DNA of 64,000 nucleotides from Microbacterium hydrothermale (GCF_004854025.1 NZ_STGM01000009.1:78592-142591); one strand, 5' to 3'. Counted from the first letter of the stretch, positions 7,305 through 16,291 are shown. The notes: a model not told the origin generated them from the sequence alone. Numbers and translations are program-made.

Positions 7305-9284
7305 ATGACCGACACCCCCCGCTCCGGTCTCGCGCTCGACGAGCTCAGCGACGAGATCCGCCCGCAGGACGACCTGTTCCGCTACGTGAACGGCCGCTGG
7401 CTGGAGCGCACCGAGATCCCCGACGACAAGGCCCGCTGGGGCTCGTTCCATCTCATCGCCGAGCAGGCGGAGGCGGACGTGCGCACCATCGTCCAGGAGT
7501 CGCAGGACGCCGAGCCGGGCAGTGAAGCCCGCAAGATCGGCGACCTGTTCGCGAGCTTCATGGACACCGACCGCATCGAGGCGCTCGGCGGGGAGCCCCT
7601 GGCCCCCCAGCTCACCGCCGTCGACACCGTCACCGACATCCCCTCCCTGCTCCGGCTCATCGGCGAGCTCGAGCGCGACGGCATCAGCGGCCTGCTGACG
7701 CTCTTCGTCGAGCCCGACCCGGGCGATCCCACGCGCTACGTGCCGGTGGTCTACCAGGGCGGCATCTCGCTGCCCGACGAGAGCTACTACCGGCTCGACA
7801 ACTTCGACGAGACCCGCACGGCGTACCGCACGCACATCGCGCGCGTGCTCGAGCTCGCCGGTGTCGCCGAGGCCGCGGCATCCGCCGATCGGGTGTTCGC
7901 GCTCGAGACCGACCTCGCCGCGCACCACTGGTCGCGCGAAGACAGCCGCGACGCGGTGAAGACCTACAACCTGAAGACCTGGGACGACACGCTCGCCCTC
8001 GCCGGAGTCGACCTCGAGCCGTGGCGTGCGGGGGTCGCCCCGGGTCACGAGGACGCGCTCGCCGAGGTCGTCGTGTACCAGCCGAGCTTCATCGAGGCGC
8101 TCGGCGGCCTACTGGTGGCCGAGCGGCTCGAGGACTGGAAGGCGTGGCTGCGGTTCAAGATCGTGCACGCCGCGGCGGCCTTCCTGTCCGACGAGTTCGT
8201 GGCCGAGAACTTCGCCTTCTACGGAACGCAGCTCACCGGCGTTCCCGTCAACCGCGAGAGATGGAAGCGCGGCGTCAGCCTCGTCGAGGCCGCCCTGGGC
8301 GAGGCGGTCGGCAAGGTGTACGTCGAACGGCACTTCCCGCCGGCGGCGAAGGATGCGATGGACGGCCTCGTCGCCCACCTGATCGAGGCGTACCGCCGGT
8401 CCATCCGCACGCTCGACTGGATGACCGAGGAGACGCGCGAGCGGGCCCTGGCCAAGCTCGACGCCTTCACGCCCAAGATCGGTTACCCGGTGCGGTGGAA
8501 GGACTACTCCGACCTCGAGATCGAGGCCGGCGACTTGGTCGGCAACGTCCGTCGCGCCCACGTGTGGGAGCACGACCGCCAGCTCGCCAAGGTCGGCCAG
8601 CCGATCGACCGCGACGAGTGGTACATGACCCCGCAGACGGTCAACGCGTACTACAACCCGCTCATGAACGAGATCGTGTTCCCCGCGGCGATCCTGCAGT
8701 ACCCGTTCTTCGACGCCGAGCGTGACGCGGCGGCGAACTACGGCGGCATCGGCGCGGTGATCGGTCACGAGATCGGCCACGGCTTCGACGACCAGGGATC
8801 CCGCTTCGACGGCGACGGGTCGCTGCGCGACTGGTGGACGGATGCCGACCGCGCGGCGTTCGAGGAGCGCACCAAGGCGCTCATCGCCCAGTACGAGGAG
8901 CTCGTGCCGCAGGGCCTGAGCGCGGAGCACCACGTCAACGGCGCCCTCACCATCGGCGAGAACATCGGCGACCTGGGCGGGCTCGGCATCGCGATCGCGG
9001 CCTACCGGCTCTTCCTCGAGGAGCAGGGCGACGCCGAGGGCGAGGGTCCTGTCGTCGACGGGTTCACCGGCATCCAGCGTCTGCTGCTCAGCTGGGCCCA
9101 GATCTGGCAGCAGAAGGGTCGGGATGCCGAGACCATCCGTCTGCTCACCATCGACCCGCACTCGCCGAACGAGTTCCGCTGCAATCAGATCGTGCGTAAC
9201 ATCGACGCGTTCTACGAGGCGTTCGAGGTCGGCGAGGGCGACGCCCTCTGGCTCGACGCCGACCAGCGCGTCACCATTTGGTGA
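7305..9284 (+). CDS. M13-family zinc metallopeptidase (neprilysin/PepO-like)
   Basis: Zinc endopeptidase of 659 residues that would cut short peptides. The zinc site HEIGH is at residues 488-492 and the third ligand motif ENIGDLGG at 552-559 (E552, D556), both intact. The N-terminal half is the helical M13 domain. No signal peptide or transmembrane anchor is visible, so it is probably cytoplasmic, as many bacterial members are, or exported by an unrecognised route. The ATG at 7305 fits the leaderless -10 spacing. A 42-base gap separates it from the next gene on the same strand. Confidence 0.93.
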   Translation: MTDTPRSGLALDELSDEIRPQDDLFRYVNGRWLERTEIPDDKARWGSFHLIAEQAEADVRTIVQESQDAEPGSEARKIGDLFASFMDTDRIEALGGEPLAPQLTAVDTVTDIPSLLRLIGELERDGISGLLTLFVEPDPGDPTRYVPVVYQGGISLPDESYYRLDNFDETRTAYRTHIARVLELAGVAEAAASADRVFALETDLAAHHWSREDSRDAVKTYNLKTWDDTLALAGVDLEPWRAGVAPGHEDALAEVVVYQPSFIEALGGLLVAERLEDWKAWLRFKIVHAAAAFLSDEFVAENFAFYGTQLTGVPVNRERWKRGVSLVEAALGEAVGKVYVERHFPPAAKDAMDGLVAHLIEAYRRSIRTLDWMTEETRERALAKLDAFTPKIGYPVRWKDYSDLEIEAGDLVGNVRRAHVWEHDRQLAKVGQPIDRDEWYMTPQTVNAYYNPLMNEIVFPAAILQYPFFDAERDAAANYGGIGAVIGHEIGHGFDDQGSRFDGDGSLRDWWTDADRAAFEERTKALIAQYEELVPQGLSAEHHVNGALTIGENIGDLGGLGIAIAAYRLFLEEQGDAEGEGPVVDGFTGIQRLLLSWAQIWQQKGRDAETIRLLTIDPHSPNEFRCNQIVRNIDAFYEAFEVGEGDALWLDADQRVTIW

Positions 9285-9326
9285 GACGGCGTTTGTTGTC
9301 CTGCTGACCCGGAAGGAGCAACGCTC

Positions 9327-10295
9327 GTGGGCATGCCCCCGCTTCCCGAGCCCGCCCTGCCCGAACCCGCCGGAGGGCCGGTGGAGTCGTCGCGACGCGA
9401 CGCCCCGGCCCTTCGCGGCGCGGGCCGCAAGGGACCGAAGCGACTGCCCCGGCGGGCGGCGGCCGGCCGCCGCTCCTTCACCGCGACGCTGCGTTCGCTC
9501 GACGAGCTCGCCGCCTCGGGCGCCAAGGTGTCGGTGCGCATCGACGACCTCGACGGCGGGACGGCGGTGCTCTCGGGCGACGACTTCCTGACCCTGCCCG
9601 TCGGCGGGCTGGGTGTCGTGCCGCTGCTCATCGAGACGGCCGCGGCGTTCGAGTCGGGGCGACTCGACGCGCTCGAGATCGTCGACCGGGCGAGTGTGGC
9701 GGGGGCGGCGCACGGGGGCACCTGGCAGCACCTCAAGGCTCCCGCTCTGCCGCTGACCGACTTGGCCCTGCTGGCGGCCTCGACGGGCGACGCCCTCGCG
9801 GCCAACGCGCTGCTGCACCGCGTCGGTCTGCAATCGGTGCGCGCCCGCCTCGAGCACCTCGGGCTGCGTCGTACGGCGCTGCTCGACCGGTTCCGCGACG
9901 ACCGCGGCCCCGACGACGCCCCGCACGTCGCGCTGTCGACCGCGCGCGAGATGGCCCAGGTGTTCGCGGGCCTGGTCAACTCCACGATCGTCTCGCCCGG
10001 CGTCAGCGCGCAGGTCGCCGAGTGGCTGAGTCTGAACTACGACCTCTCGCTCGTGGCATCCGCGACGGGGCTCGACCCCTTCGCGCACGAGAACGACCAG
10101 CACGGTCTGCTCTTCGTGAACAAGACCGGTCGCGCCCCCGGCGTGCGCGCCGAGGCGGGAGTGCTCGGGGGCCCGCGGGCGGGCGTCTCCTACGCCCTGC
10201 TGGTCAACTTCGACGACCTGTCGATCGCGCATCGCCTGCGCGCGCACGACGCCTTCCGGGTGCTGGGCGTCGAGCTGATGGAGTACGTGTACTGA
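9327..10295 (+). CDS. Class A beta-lactamase-like protein lacking the catalytic Ser and Lys
   Basis: 322 residues with the fold pattern of class A beta-lactamase-like serine hydrolases. The nucleophile region reads GLGV at residues 94-97 where family members have SxxK (often SLGK), so both the Ser and the Lys are replaced. The SDN loop is TGD (153-155), while the KTG box is present (266-268). The first 50 residues are Pro/Arg-rich with no signal peptide, so the protein is probably cytoplasmic. A GTG start is chosen because AAGGAG lies 9 bases upstream. Activity as a hydrolase is unlikely; a binding or regulatory role is inference. Confidence 0.78.
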   Translation: MGMPPLPEPALPEPAGGPVESSRRDAPALRGAGRKGPKRLPRRAAAGRRSFTATLRSLDELAASGAKVSVRIDDLDGGTAVLSGDDFLTLPVGGLGVVPLLIETAAAFESGRLDALEIVDRASVAGAAHGGTWQHLKAPALPLTDLALLAASTGDALAANALLHRVGLQSVRARLEHLGLRRTALLDRFRDDRGPDDAPHVALSTAREMAQVFAGLVNSTIVSPGVSAQVAEWLSLNYDLSLVASATGLDPFAHENDQHGLLFVNKTGRAPGVRAEAGVLGGPRAGVSYALLVNFDDLSIAHRLRAHDAFRVLGVELMEYVY

Positions 10296-10298
10296 CAC

Positions 10299-11507
10299 TC
10301 AGGCGGCGCGGATGCTCCACACGCTCCGCGAGCACGACGCCGCCAGGGTCGCCACGACGATGACCGCGGCGCAGCCCAGCAGCACCGGGGGCACACCCAC
10401 GGACTCGGCGATCGGACCGACGGCGACCTCTCCGAGGGGCACCGCGATGAACGAGCCGACCATGTCGTACGAGTACACGCGCGACAGGGCCGCCCGGGGG
10501 ATATGCGTCTGCAGCGACTGATCCCACGCGATCGCGAAGAGCTCGATCGCGACACCGCCGATCGCGAAGGCGACGACGAGCACCGGAACGACCGGGGTCA
10601 ATCCCAGCGCCGCCGCCGGCAGGGCCGCGAGCGCCATCGCCGCCACCCCGATGCCGAGCGCCCGTCGGGGGTGCCAGCGCAGCGCGATGACGGCGCCCAG
10701 GGCGAGCCCTGCCGTCTGCGCCGCGATGACCAGCCCCCAGGCCCCGCGGCCGAACCCCTCATCGGCGACCAGCGGGCCCAGCACGGTGCTCGCCCCGATG
10801 AATGCGGCGTTGAGGACGGCGAACTGCAGAACGACGATCCACACCCACCGGCGGCTCGCGAACTCACGCCAGCCTTCGCGCAGGTCGTCCCAGACGGAGA
10901 GATGCCCGCCCGGCGCGGCATCCGTCGGCGCCTTCACCGGCAGGCGCAGGCGCGAGAAGAGCACCGCGGCGACCGCGAAGGCGGCCGCGTCGATCGCGAG
11001 CCCCCACCCCGGACCGACGGCGGCGACCACGACGGCTCCGGCCGACGCGCCGACGATGCTGCCGCCGTTGAGGCCGAGCCGCAGCAGCGCGTTGGCGGGG
11101 CGGAGCAGGGACGCGGGCACGGTCTCGGGTACGAGGGCGGCGGCTGCGGGAAGGCTCACGGCCGCGACCGCGCCGTTGACGACGCCGAGGAGGACGAGGA
11201 TCGGGATGCCGGCGGTCGAGGTCAGCACCAGGGCGGCGATCGCCCCCTGCGTCAGCGCGGCCGCGACGGAGGAGCCGACCAGCACCGCTCCGCGCGGCAG
11301 GCGGTCGGCGACCACGCCGCCGAAGAGCAGCATCGCGACATTGGCGATCGAACGGGCGGCGACGACCAGGCTCAGATCGGCCGCCGACCCCGTGAGGTCG
11401 AGCACGGCGAACGCCAAGGCCAGGGGAGCGACGGCGTTGCCCACGATGGCCGTCGTGCGGGCGGCGAGCAGCCACCGGAACGGGGCGAGGGAGAGAGGGC
11501 CCCTCAC
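10299..11507 (-). CDS. Major facilitator superfamily transporter
   Basis: 402-residue membrane protein with about 12 hydrophobic segments; motif GVVADRLPRGAVLVGSS between TM2 and TM3 is the MFS motif A region. The type resembles MFS drug or macrolide exporters. The GTG start at 11507 overlaps the stop of the ArsR-family gene (GTGA), indicating translational coupling. Regulator-then-transporter order suggests that the HTH protein controls this exporter. It converges on the beta-lactamase-like gene with only 3 bases between the stops. Confidence 0.87.
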   Translation of the reverse strand: MRGPLSLAPFRWLLAARTTAIVGNAVAPLALAFAVLDLTGSAADLSLVVAARSIANVAMLLFGGVVADRLPRGAVLVGSSVAAALTQGAIAALVLTSTAGIPILVLLGVVNGAVAAVSLPAAAALVPETVPASLLRPANALLRLGLNGGSIVGASAGAVVVAAVGPGWGLAIDAAAFAVAAVLFSRLRLPVKAPTDAAPGGHLSVWDDLREGWREFASRRWVWIVVLQFAVLNAAFIGASTVLGPLVADEGFGRGAWGLVIAAQTAGLALGAVIALRWHPRRALGIGVAAMALAALPAAALGLTPVVPVLVVAFAIGGVAIELFAIAWDQSLQTHIPRAALSRVYSYDMVGSFIAVPLGEVAVGPIAESVGVPPVLLGCAAVIVVATLAASCSRSVWSIRAA

Positions 11508-12061
11508 GCCGGGCCGCCCGGGCGCGGCGCCGGACGCGGCGGCGGGGTCCGCACGGGGAACAGCGCCGCGGTCATCGACACCGGGCGCGTCCCCGGGGTG
11601 CGCGGGGGTCGGGCGGCGGCGTGCAGCAGAGCCGAGGCCTCGCCGATGTGCTGCACGACACGTCGCCACACGGCGGGGTCGACCCATAGCTCGGCGTCGG
11701 TCGAGATCGACGGTCCGTCGACGCGCAGGGCGGTGCGTCGACGCAGCTCGTCGACGATGGCCTCGACGTACTCCGCCTCCCCCTCGCGCGAGCGCTCGCC
11801 GGGGCGCGCGTCGGGGTCGTACCGCCGCGACGAGGACTCGTGCCGGTAGCGCTTGGCATCCCCGCCGCGCAGGCGGACGACCTCGACGACCCGCACGAGT
11901 CCCGCGCGCTCGAGCACGCGCAGGTGGTAGCTCGCGGACGCCTGCGAGACGTCCAGCTCGCGCCCCGCCTCGGCCGCGCTCAGGGCCGCACCGGTGAGCA
12001 GCGACAGCAGGCGCAGTCGCAGGGGGTGGGCGGTGGCGCGGAGTTCGTTCAGTCGCGACAT
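11504..12061 (-). CDS. ArsR-family winged-helix transcriptional regulator
   Basis: 185 residues with an N-terminal winged HTH: RATAHPLRLRLLSLL opens the domain and SQASASYHLRVLERAGLV is the recognition helix, as in ArsR/HTH-20 proteins. No metal-binding CxC pattern is visible, so an effector other than arsenic is likely. The C-terminal third is Pro/Arg-rich. ATG at 12061 is chosen because it places the HTH at the usual distance from the N-terminus; the frame is open further upstream. It is coupled to the MFS gene by a 4-base overlap. Confidence 0.85.
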   Translation of the reverse strand: MSRLNELRATAHPLRLRLLSLLTGAALSAAEAGRELDVSQASASYHLRVLERAGLVRVVEVVRLRGGDAKRYRHESSSRRYDPDARPGERSREGEAEYVEAIVDELRRRTALRVDGPSISTDAELWVDPAVWRRVVQHIGEASALLHAAARPPRTPGTRPVSMTAALFPVRTPPPRPAPRPGGPA

Positions 12062-12215
12062 CACGCCATGCTCGCGTGCCCGACCTCGACCGTCAAATAC
12101 TCCTTTGGGGGTGGGGGAAATGGTGCCCCAACACGCGCCCCAATGCAATCCCTCCTCGGGCGCCCGGGGCCGCTGGGACGCTTGTGGCCTCGAATTGAAA
12201 GGAAGGACCGAAGCC

Positions 12216-12491
12216 ATGTCCGAGACTCCTGCCACCACCGACCCGTTCGCCGACTCCTCCGGGCCCCAGGGCCACTCGATCACCGACTGGACCGACCTCG
12301 GCCGCGAGATGTGGTCGTACCTCACCGGCCGCGGCGCCGCCGTGAACTACTCCTTCGTCGACATGACCGTCGAGGTGCCGCGCGACATCGGCCCCGACGC
12401 TCCCCGCGCGACGTGGAAGCTCAACGGCACCCTGCGCGTCACCACGAGCGACGACACCGCGGCCGGGTCCGACCCGTACCGCGGCAACTGA
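12216..12491 (+). CDS. Small conserved-looking protein of unknown function upstream of the FHA-like gene
   Basis: 91-residue acidic protein, not recognised. The middle part (about residues 20-75) is ordered-looking, with SITDWTDLGREMWSYLTGRGAAV and then alternating beta-like stretches. A purine-rich GAAAGGAAGG lies about 8 bases before the ATG, so this gene has a leader and a ribosome binding site, unlike most in the window. It is followed after 14 bases by the FHA-like gene and is probably co-transcribed with it. Confidence 0.7.
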   Translation: MSETPATTDPFADSSGPQGHSITDWTDLGREMWSYLTGRGAAVNYSFVDMTVEVPRDIGPDAPRATWKLNGTLRVTTSDDTAAGSDPYRGN

Positions 12492-12505
12492 GGGGCGGCG
12501 CCGTC

Positions 12506-13399
12506 ATGGTGCGCCTCGACATCGACCTCGCCTTCTCGGAGCACGAGGAGGGGCAGGATGCCGACGTCCCGCCGTTCGAGGGGACGATCACGGCCGCGGG
12601 TACCGAGGTGCGCATCGTCGTGAGCGATCCCTCGCGCCTGCCGGGGAACGGCCGGCGCACGCTCGCCGAGCTCTCCACGGTGGCCGAGGCCCTGGCATCC
12701 CGGGGCATCTCCGTGAAGCTCGAGGGGCCGGACGGGCCGATCCTGCAGCTCGGCGACGTCAAGAGCGGTGCGCTGCAGCGCGTCATCACGGGGTCTAAGC
12801 ACATCCGGCTCGGCTCGGTCGCGGCCGTGGCCCCGCTGCTGGTGCGTCGCAACGGCGACCGGACGCTGACGTTCCCGGTCCCGCCCGAGACGCCGCTGCC
12901 GCTGGTGCCCACCATCAACCGCACCGTGCGTCGCCGGGTCACGACCACGCACTACACCCCGGGGTCGGGGCGCCCGCGCCTCATCTTCGCGGTGGGCGAC
13001 TCGTCGTGGGACGGCTCGCGTCCGCGCGAGTTCGACCTGCTGCCCACCAAAACGGTGATCGGATCGGGCGACGAAGCCGATCTGCGCCTGCCGGGACTCG
13101 CCCCCGTCCACGCCGAGATCCGGCACGAGGGCGACGACGAGTACGTGCTGTACGGCTTCGACGTCGTCGGCGGCGGGGGTGCGCGCGATCAGGGTCCCGG
13201 ACGCGACGGCGGGGGCCGCATCCTGCGCACCGGTGCCCGCATCGAGCTGGGCGACTGGCGGCTGGCGTACTTCCGTGCCGAGTTCGCCGACCACGGTCGT
13301 CCGTACGGCGGGCGGCAGGGCGGGGAACTCGCGCGTCAGCGCAAGCAGCCCCCGCGCGGGGGCTCGGGTCCCCTCAGCCGCGCGAGCGACCCCGACTAA
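12506..13399 (+). CDS. FHA-like domain protein with degenerate phosphothreonine-binding motif
   Basis: 297 residues. The C-terminal part (about residues 175-275) follows the forkhead-associated pattern: TVIGSGDEADLRLPGLAPVHAEI. However, the usual Gly-Arg is Gly-Ser (186-187) and the conserved Ser before the His (H202) is missing, so phosphothreonine binding may be lost. The N-terminal 120 residues are beta-rich and unrecognised; a basic linker (RTVRRRVTTT) joins the parts. It is paired with the small upstream gene. Its end faces purU across a gap with a palindromic repeat. Confidence 0.72.
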   Translation: MVRLDIDLAFSEHEEGQDADVPPFEGTITAAGTEVRIVVSDPSRLPGNGRRTLAELSTVAEALASRGISVKLEGPDGPILQLGDVKSGALQRVITGSKHIRLGSVAAVAPLLVRRNGDRTLTFPVPPETPLPLVPTINRTVRRRVTTTHYTPGSGRPRLIFAVGDSSWDGSRPREFDLLPTKTVIGSGDEADLRLPGLAPVHAEIRHEGDDEYVLYGFDVVGGGGARDQGPGRDGGGRILRTGARIELGDWRLAYFRAEFADHGRPYGGRQGGELARQRKQPPRGGSGPLSRASDPD

Positions 13400-13425
13400 G
13401 CCGCACGCGCCGCTCCCTCCGGCGC

Positions 13426-13492
13426 CGAGACTGCATCTCCTCGACGAGACGGTTGCGTCCCGCAGCCGACGTGTCGGCGAGATGCAGTCTCG
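13426..13492. repeat. 67-nt palindromic repeat, type C copy 1
   Basis: Arms CGAGACTGCATCTC (13426-13439) and its exact complement (13479-13492) enclose a 39-base loop. It lies in the convergent gap between the FHA-like gene and purU. The same arm sequence recurs at 33829-33896, and a related element is at 23287-23355. Confidence 0.8.
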
Positions 13493-13530
13493 CGGTGCCC
13501 GGCGGCGGGCCGGGCCGCGGCATCCGGGGG

Positions 13531-14412
13531 TTAGAAGACGATCGTGTGGTTGCCGTGGCGGATGATGCGGTCTTCGGCGTGCCAGAGGACCGCGCGCGAG
13601 AGCACTTGACGCTCGACGTCGGCGCCCCGGCGGGCGAGCTCCGCGGCGGAGTCGGCGTGCGTGACGCGCACCGTGTCCTGCTCGATGATCGGACCCTCGT
13701 CGAGGTCGCTCGTGACGTAGTGCGAGGTCGCCCCGATGAGCTTCACTCCGCGCTGCTTCGCCTTCTTGTACGGCTCGGCGCCGATGAAGGCGGGCAGGAA
13801 CGAGTGGTGGATGTTGATCACCGGCACCCCGATCTTCTCGAGGAAGTCGGGGGAGAGGATCTGCATGTAGCGCGCGAGCACGACGAAGTCGACGTTTCCG
13901 ACGAGCAGTTCGAGGATGCGGGCCTCGGATGCCGACTTGTCCGGCCCGGGCGTCGACGGGACGTGGAAGAAGGGAACGCCGAACGAGCGCACGTCCTCGG
14001 CGGCCGTGGTGTGGTTCGACACGACCATCGGGATGCTCACCGGAAGGTCTCCGCGACGGTGACGCCACAGCAGATCGAGCAGGCAGTGGTCCTGCTTCGA
14101 GGCGAGGATCGCCATGCGCTTGGGGGTGGAGAGGTCGGTGAGGGTCCACTCCAGGTCGAAGCCCTCGCCGAGGGTCGTGGCGATGTCGGCCTCGATCTCG
14201 GGCAGCGCGACCGCGAGGTTGGGGCGGTGGAACACCACGCGCTGGAAGTACGCGCCGCCGCGCGGGTCGTCGGAGTACTGGTCGAAGGCGACGATGTTGC
14301 CGCCCTGGCGCGCGATGAGGGCGGAGACCGCGGCGATGATGCCGGGGGTGTCGCTGCCGTGCACGATGAGGCAGGCGTGATCGGGCTGCAGGTGGGGGCT
14401 CGCGGAGACCAT
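13531..14412 (-). CDS. purU: Formyltetrahydrofolate deformylase
   Basis: Hydrolyses 10-formyl-tetrahydrofolate to formate and tetrahydrofolate, balancing one-carbon pools and supplying formate. The 293 residues show an N-terminal ACT domain (about 8-85, DHACLIVHGSDTPGIIAAVSALI) and a C-terminal formyltransferase-fold domain. The catalytic Asn-His is in VINIHHSFLPAF and the Asp in SDLDEGPII. The ATG at 14412 is supported by a minus-strand CAGAAT -10 box (14419-14424), 6 bases upstream. It lies 119 bases downstream of the oxidoreductase gene and probably has its own promoter. Confidence 0.95.
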   Translation of the reverse strand: MVSASPHLQPDHACLIVHGSDTPGIIAAVSALIARQGGNIVAFDQYSDDPRGGAYFQRVVFHRPNLAVALPEIEADIATTLGEGFDLEWTLTDLSTPKRMAILASKQDHCLLDLLWRHRRGDLPVSIPMVVSNHTTAAEDVRSFGVPFFHVPSTPGPDKSASEARILELLVGNVDFVVLARYMQILSPDFLEKIGVPVINIHHSFLPAFIGAEPYKKAKQRGVKLIGATSHYVTSDLDEGPIIEQDTVRVTHADSAAELARRGADVERQVLSRAVLWHAEDRIIRHGNHTIVF

Positions 14413-14418
14413 CGGACC

Positions 14419-14424
14419 ATTCTG
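14419..14424 (-). promoter_or_regulatory. -10 box for leaderless purU
   Basis: CAGAAT on the minus strand, 6 bases before the purU ATG. Confidence 0.5.
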
Positions 14425-14531
14425 CCGTGCGCAGGTGGCTTCGGCTGACCACGTGCGGCGCGGTTTCGGGGCGTCGTTCGTGGCCCCGGGGTCATGTCGG
14501 CCGCGCCGCCGCGGCCCGACCTCGGCCGGAC

Positions 14532-15650
14532 TCAGACGCGCACGACGATCTTCTGCGCCGAGACGCCCGCGCGCTGCCGGTCCAGGGCGCCCTGCAGAGC
14601 GTCGAGGCCGTCGCCGACGACGAGCGGGTCGGGCGCGGGGCGCAGGGAGCCCTCGGCGAGCAGGCGCGGAACGACCTCGCCCCACAGGCGCGGGCCCATC
14701 TCGTCGTCGCGCAGGCTGCTGCCCCAGACGAATGCGGCGCGGATGCCACGGCGTCGGGCGCGCAGCGTCGAGCGCAGCGTCGCGAGCCCGATGCGCGTGA
14801 AGACCGGCAGCATCGCCGGGAACAGTCGGCGGCGTCCGACAAGTGCGTCGAGAGAGAGGGGTGTACTCGCCATGGCCAGTCGACCCCCGCCGGTGCGGGC
14901 GAGGACGTCGATGCACGCGTCCGTCGAGCCGGCTCCGAGCGCCACGGCGCCGACCACGGGTCGCCCGCCGATGGCCGTGACGAGCTCCGCGACGGCGGAG
15001 GGCGAGCGGTGGTCGACGACGGCGTCCGCTCCGAGGTCGCGCACGATCGCCGCATTTCGAGCGGATGCCGTGGTCACGACGTCGTAACCGGCGGCGCGCG
15101 CCAGTTGGACGGCGTTCATGCCGACGCTGGTGGACCCGCCCCAGATCACGACGACACCGCGGTCGGGGGTGGGCGCCGGGTCGCCTGGCATCCGCAGTCC
15201 GAGGTGCTGCGGTTGGAACAGCGCGCACGCCGCGGTGGACAGTCCCAGCGGGAAGACGGCGGCCTGCTCGTCGGAGAGATCGTCGGGTGTGGGAGCGGTG
15301 AGGCGCTCGAGCAGGGTCGTGTACTCCTGGAACGCCCCCTCGCGCAGCGGGTTCCTGCCACGGTCGGTGCCGGTCGCGAGGCCGAACACGCGCTGACCCA
15401 CGCGGAACCGCGTGACGTCCGACCCGATTGCGACGACCTCGCCCGACACGTCGGATCCCAGCACGGCGGGGGTCCGCAGCCAGCGGTAGGTGATGCGGCT
15501 GGTGCCCTGGATCACCCAGTCGACCGGATTGACAGCCACGGCGCGCACGCGCACGAGAACCTCGTCGGTGGCGGGTACGGGGGTGTCGACCGTGCCGCGG
15601 GTGAGTGCGGCTCGAGGCGCGGGGAGAAGGGCGGCGGCGTGCGCGGACAT
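14532..15650 (-). CDS. MDR-family NAD(P)H:quinone/alcohol oxidoreductase
   Basis: 372-residue medium-chain dehydrogenase/reductase. The GroES-like N-terminal domain includes VNPVDWVIQG and LGSDVSGEVVAIG; the Rossmann domain carries VVIWGGSTSVGMNAVQLARAAGYDVV. No structural-zinc cysteines are visible, which fits the zinc-free quinone oxidoreductase or enoyl-reductase-like branch. ATG at 15650 is preferred over one at 15674 because AAGGTCC precedes it and the upstream ATG falls inside the operator. It is divergent from a TetR gene that probably represses it. Confidence 0.85.
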   Translation of the reverse strand: MSAHAAALLPAPRAALTRGTVDTPVPATDEVLVRVRAVAVNPVDWVIQGTSRITYRWLRTPAVLGSDVSGEVVAIGSDVTRFRVGQRVFGLATGTDRGRNPLREGAFQEYTTLLERLTAPTPDDLSDEQAAVFPLGLSTAACALFQPQHLGLRMPGDPAPTPDRGVVVIWGGSTSVGMNAVQLARAAGYDVVTTASARNAAIVRDLGADAVVDHRSPSAVAELVTAIGGRPVVGAVALGAGSTDACIDVLARTGGGRLAMASTPLSLDALVGRRRLFPAMLPVFTRIGLATLRSTLRARRRGIRAAFVWGSSLRDDEMGPRLWGEVVPRLLAEGSLRPAPDPLVVGDGLDALQGALDRQRAGVSAQKIVVRV

Positions 15651-15664
15651 GACGGACCTTTCGC

Positions 15665-15717
15665 GTGATGACACGGAGTGTCTTCACTATAGACGCGATG
15701 ACACGTGGTGTCGTCAC
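15665..15717. promoter_or_regulatory. Double inverted-repeat operator between the oxidoreductase and TetR genes
   Basis: Two copies of GATGACAC-n3-GTGTC(T/G)TCAC lie at 15667-15687 and 15697-15717, 30 bp apart (about three helical turns). Copy 2 abuts the TAGGAT -10 box of the tetR gene (15719-15724), which is 6 bases before its ATG. This layout suggests cooperative binding by the TetR dimer and autoregulation together with control of the divergent gene. Confidence 0.8.
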
Positions 15718-15730
15718 CTAGGATCTCGAC

Positions 15731-16291
15731 ATGGCCAGATGGGCACCCGATACCAAGGAGCGCTTGCGCGAAGCCGCGATGCAGCTGTTCACCGAGCGCG
15801 GGTTCGAGGCGACGACCGTCCCCGACATCGTCGAGAGGGCCGGGGTCACGCGTCGCACGTTCTTCCGGCACTTCGCCGACAAGCGCGAGGTGTTCTTCTC
15901 CGGAGACGAGATCCCGCGGCTCGCTGCGCGCATGCTCGCGGACGCCCCGGCTGACATGTCGCCCTTCTCGATCGCCTGGACCGGACTGCAGGCCCTCGCC
16001 GCCGACCGGTTCGAGCCCCGACGCGACGAGATCGCGGCGGCGCGACGCGTCATCGACGCCGAGCCCGCTCTGCGCGAACGGGACCTGCAGAAGCAGGCCG
16101 ACCTGCGAGCGGTGCTCGTCGAGGGCTACCTCGCGCGCGGCGTCGAGTCCCTGCACGCGCGCGTCGTCGCCGGGGTCGCGGTGGAGTTGTTGCAGACGGC
16201 CCTCGAGCGCTGGGCGGCCGATGGGTCAGGCACGCCCCTGCGGGAGCATCTCGAGAGGGTCCGCCGCGAGATGGCGGCTGTCCTGGGCTGA
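15731..16291 (+). CDS. TetR-family transcriptional repressor
   Basis: 186 residues. The N-terminal HTH is typical: LREAAMQLFTERGFEATTVPDIVERAGVTRRTFFRHFADKREV (about residues 12-54), and the C-terminal helical domain should bind a small ligand. A leaderless start at 15731 is supported by the TAGGAT box. Divergent orientation and the double operator indicate that it controls itself and the MDR oxidoreductase. The ligand is unknown; a quinone or electrophile would fit the neighbour but is a guess. Confidence 0.9.
   Translation: MARWAPDTKERLREAAMQLFTERGFEATTVPDIVERAGVTRRTFFRHFADKREVFFSGDEIPRLAARMLADAPADMSPFSIAWTGLQALAADRFEPRRDEIAAARRVIDAEPALRERDLQKQADLRAVLVEGYLARGVESLHARVVAGVAVELLQTALERWAADGSGTPLREHLERVRREMAAVLG

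Noticed and set aside
6806..7525. Long open frames on both strands through the 6.8-7.3 kb gap, encoding repeated peptides
   Set aside because: They follow from the 99-bp tandem repeat, a multiple of three that repeats all frames, and run into the M13 gene; composition is Arg/Ala-rich like other antisense shadows.
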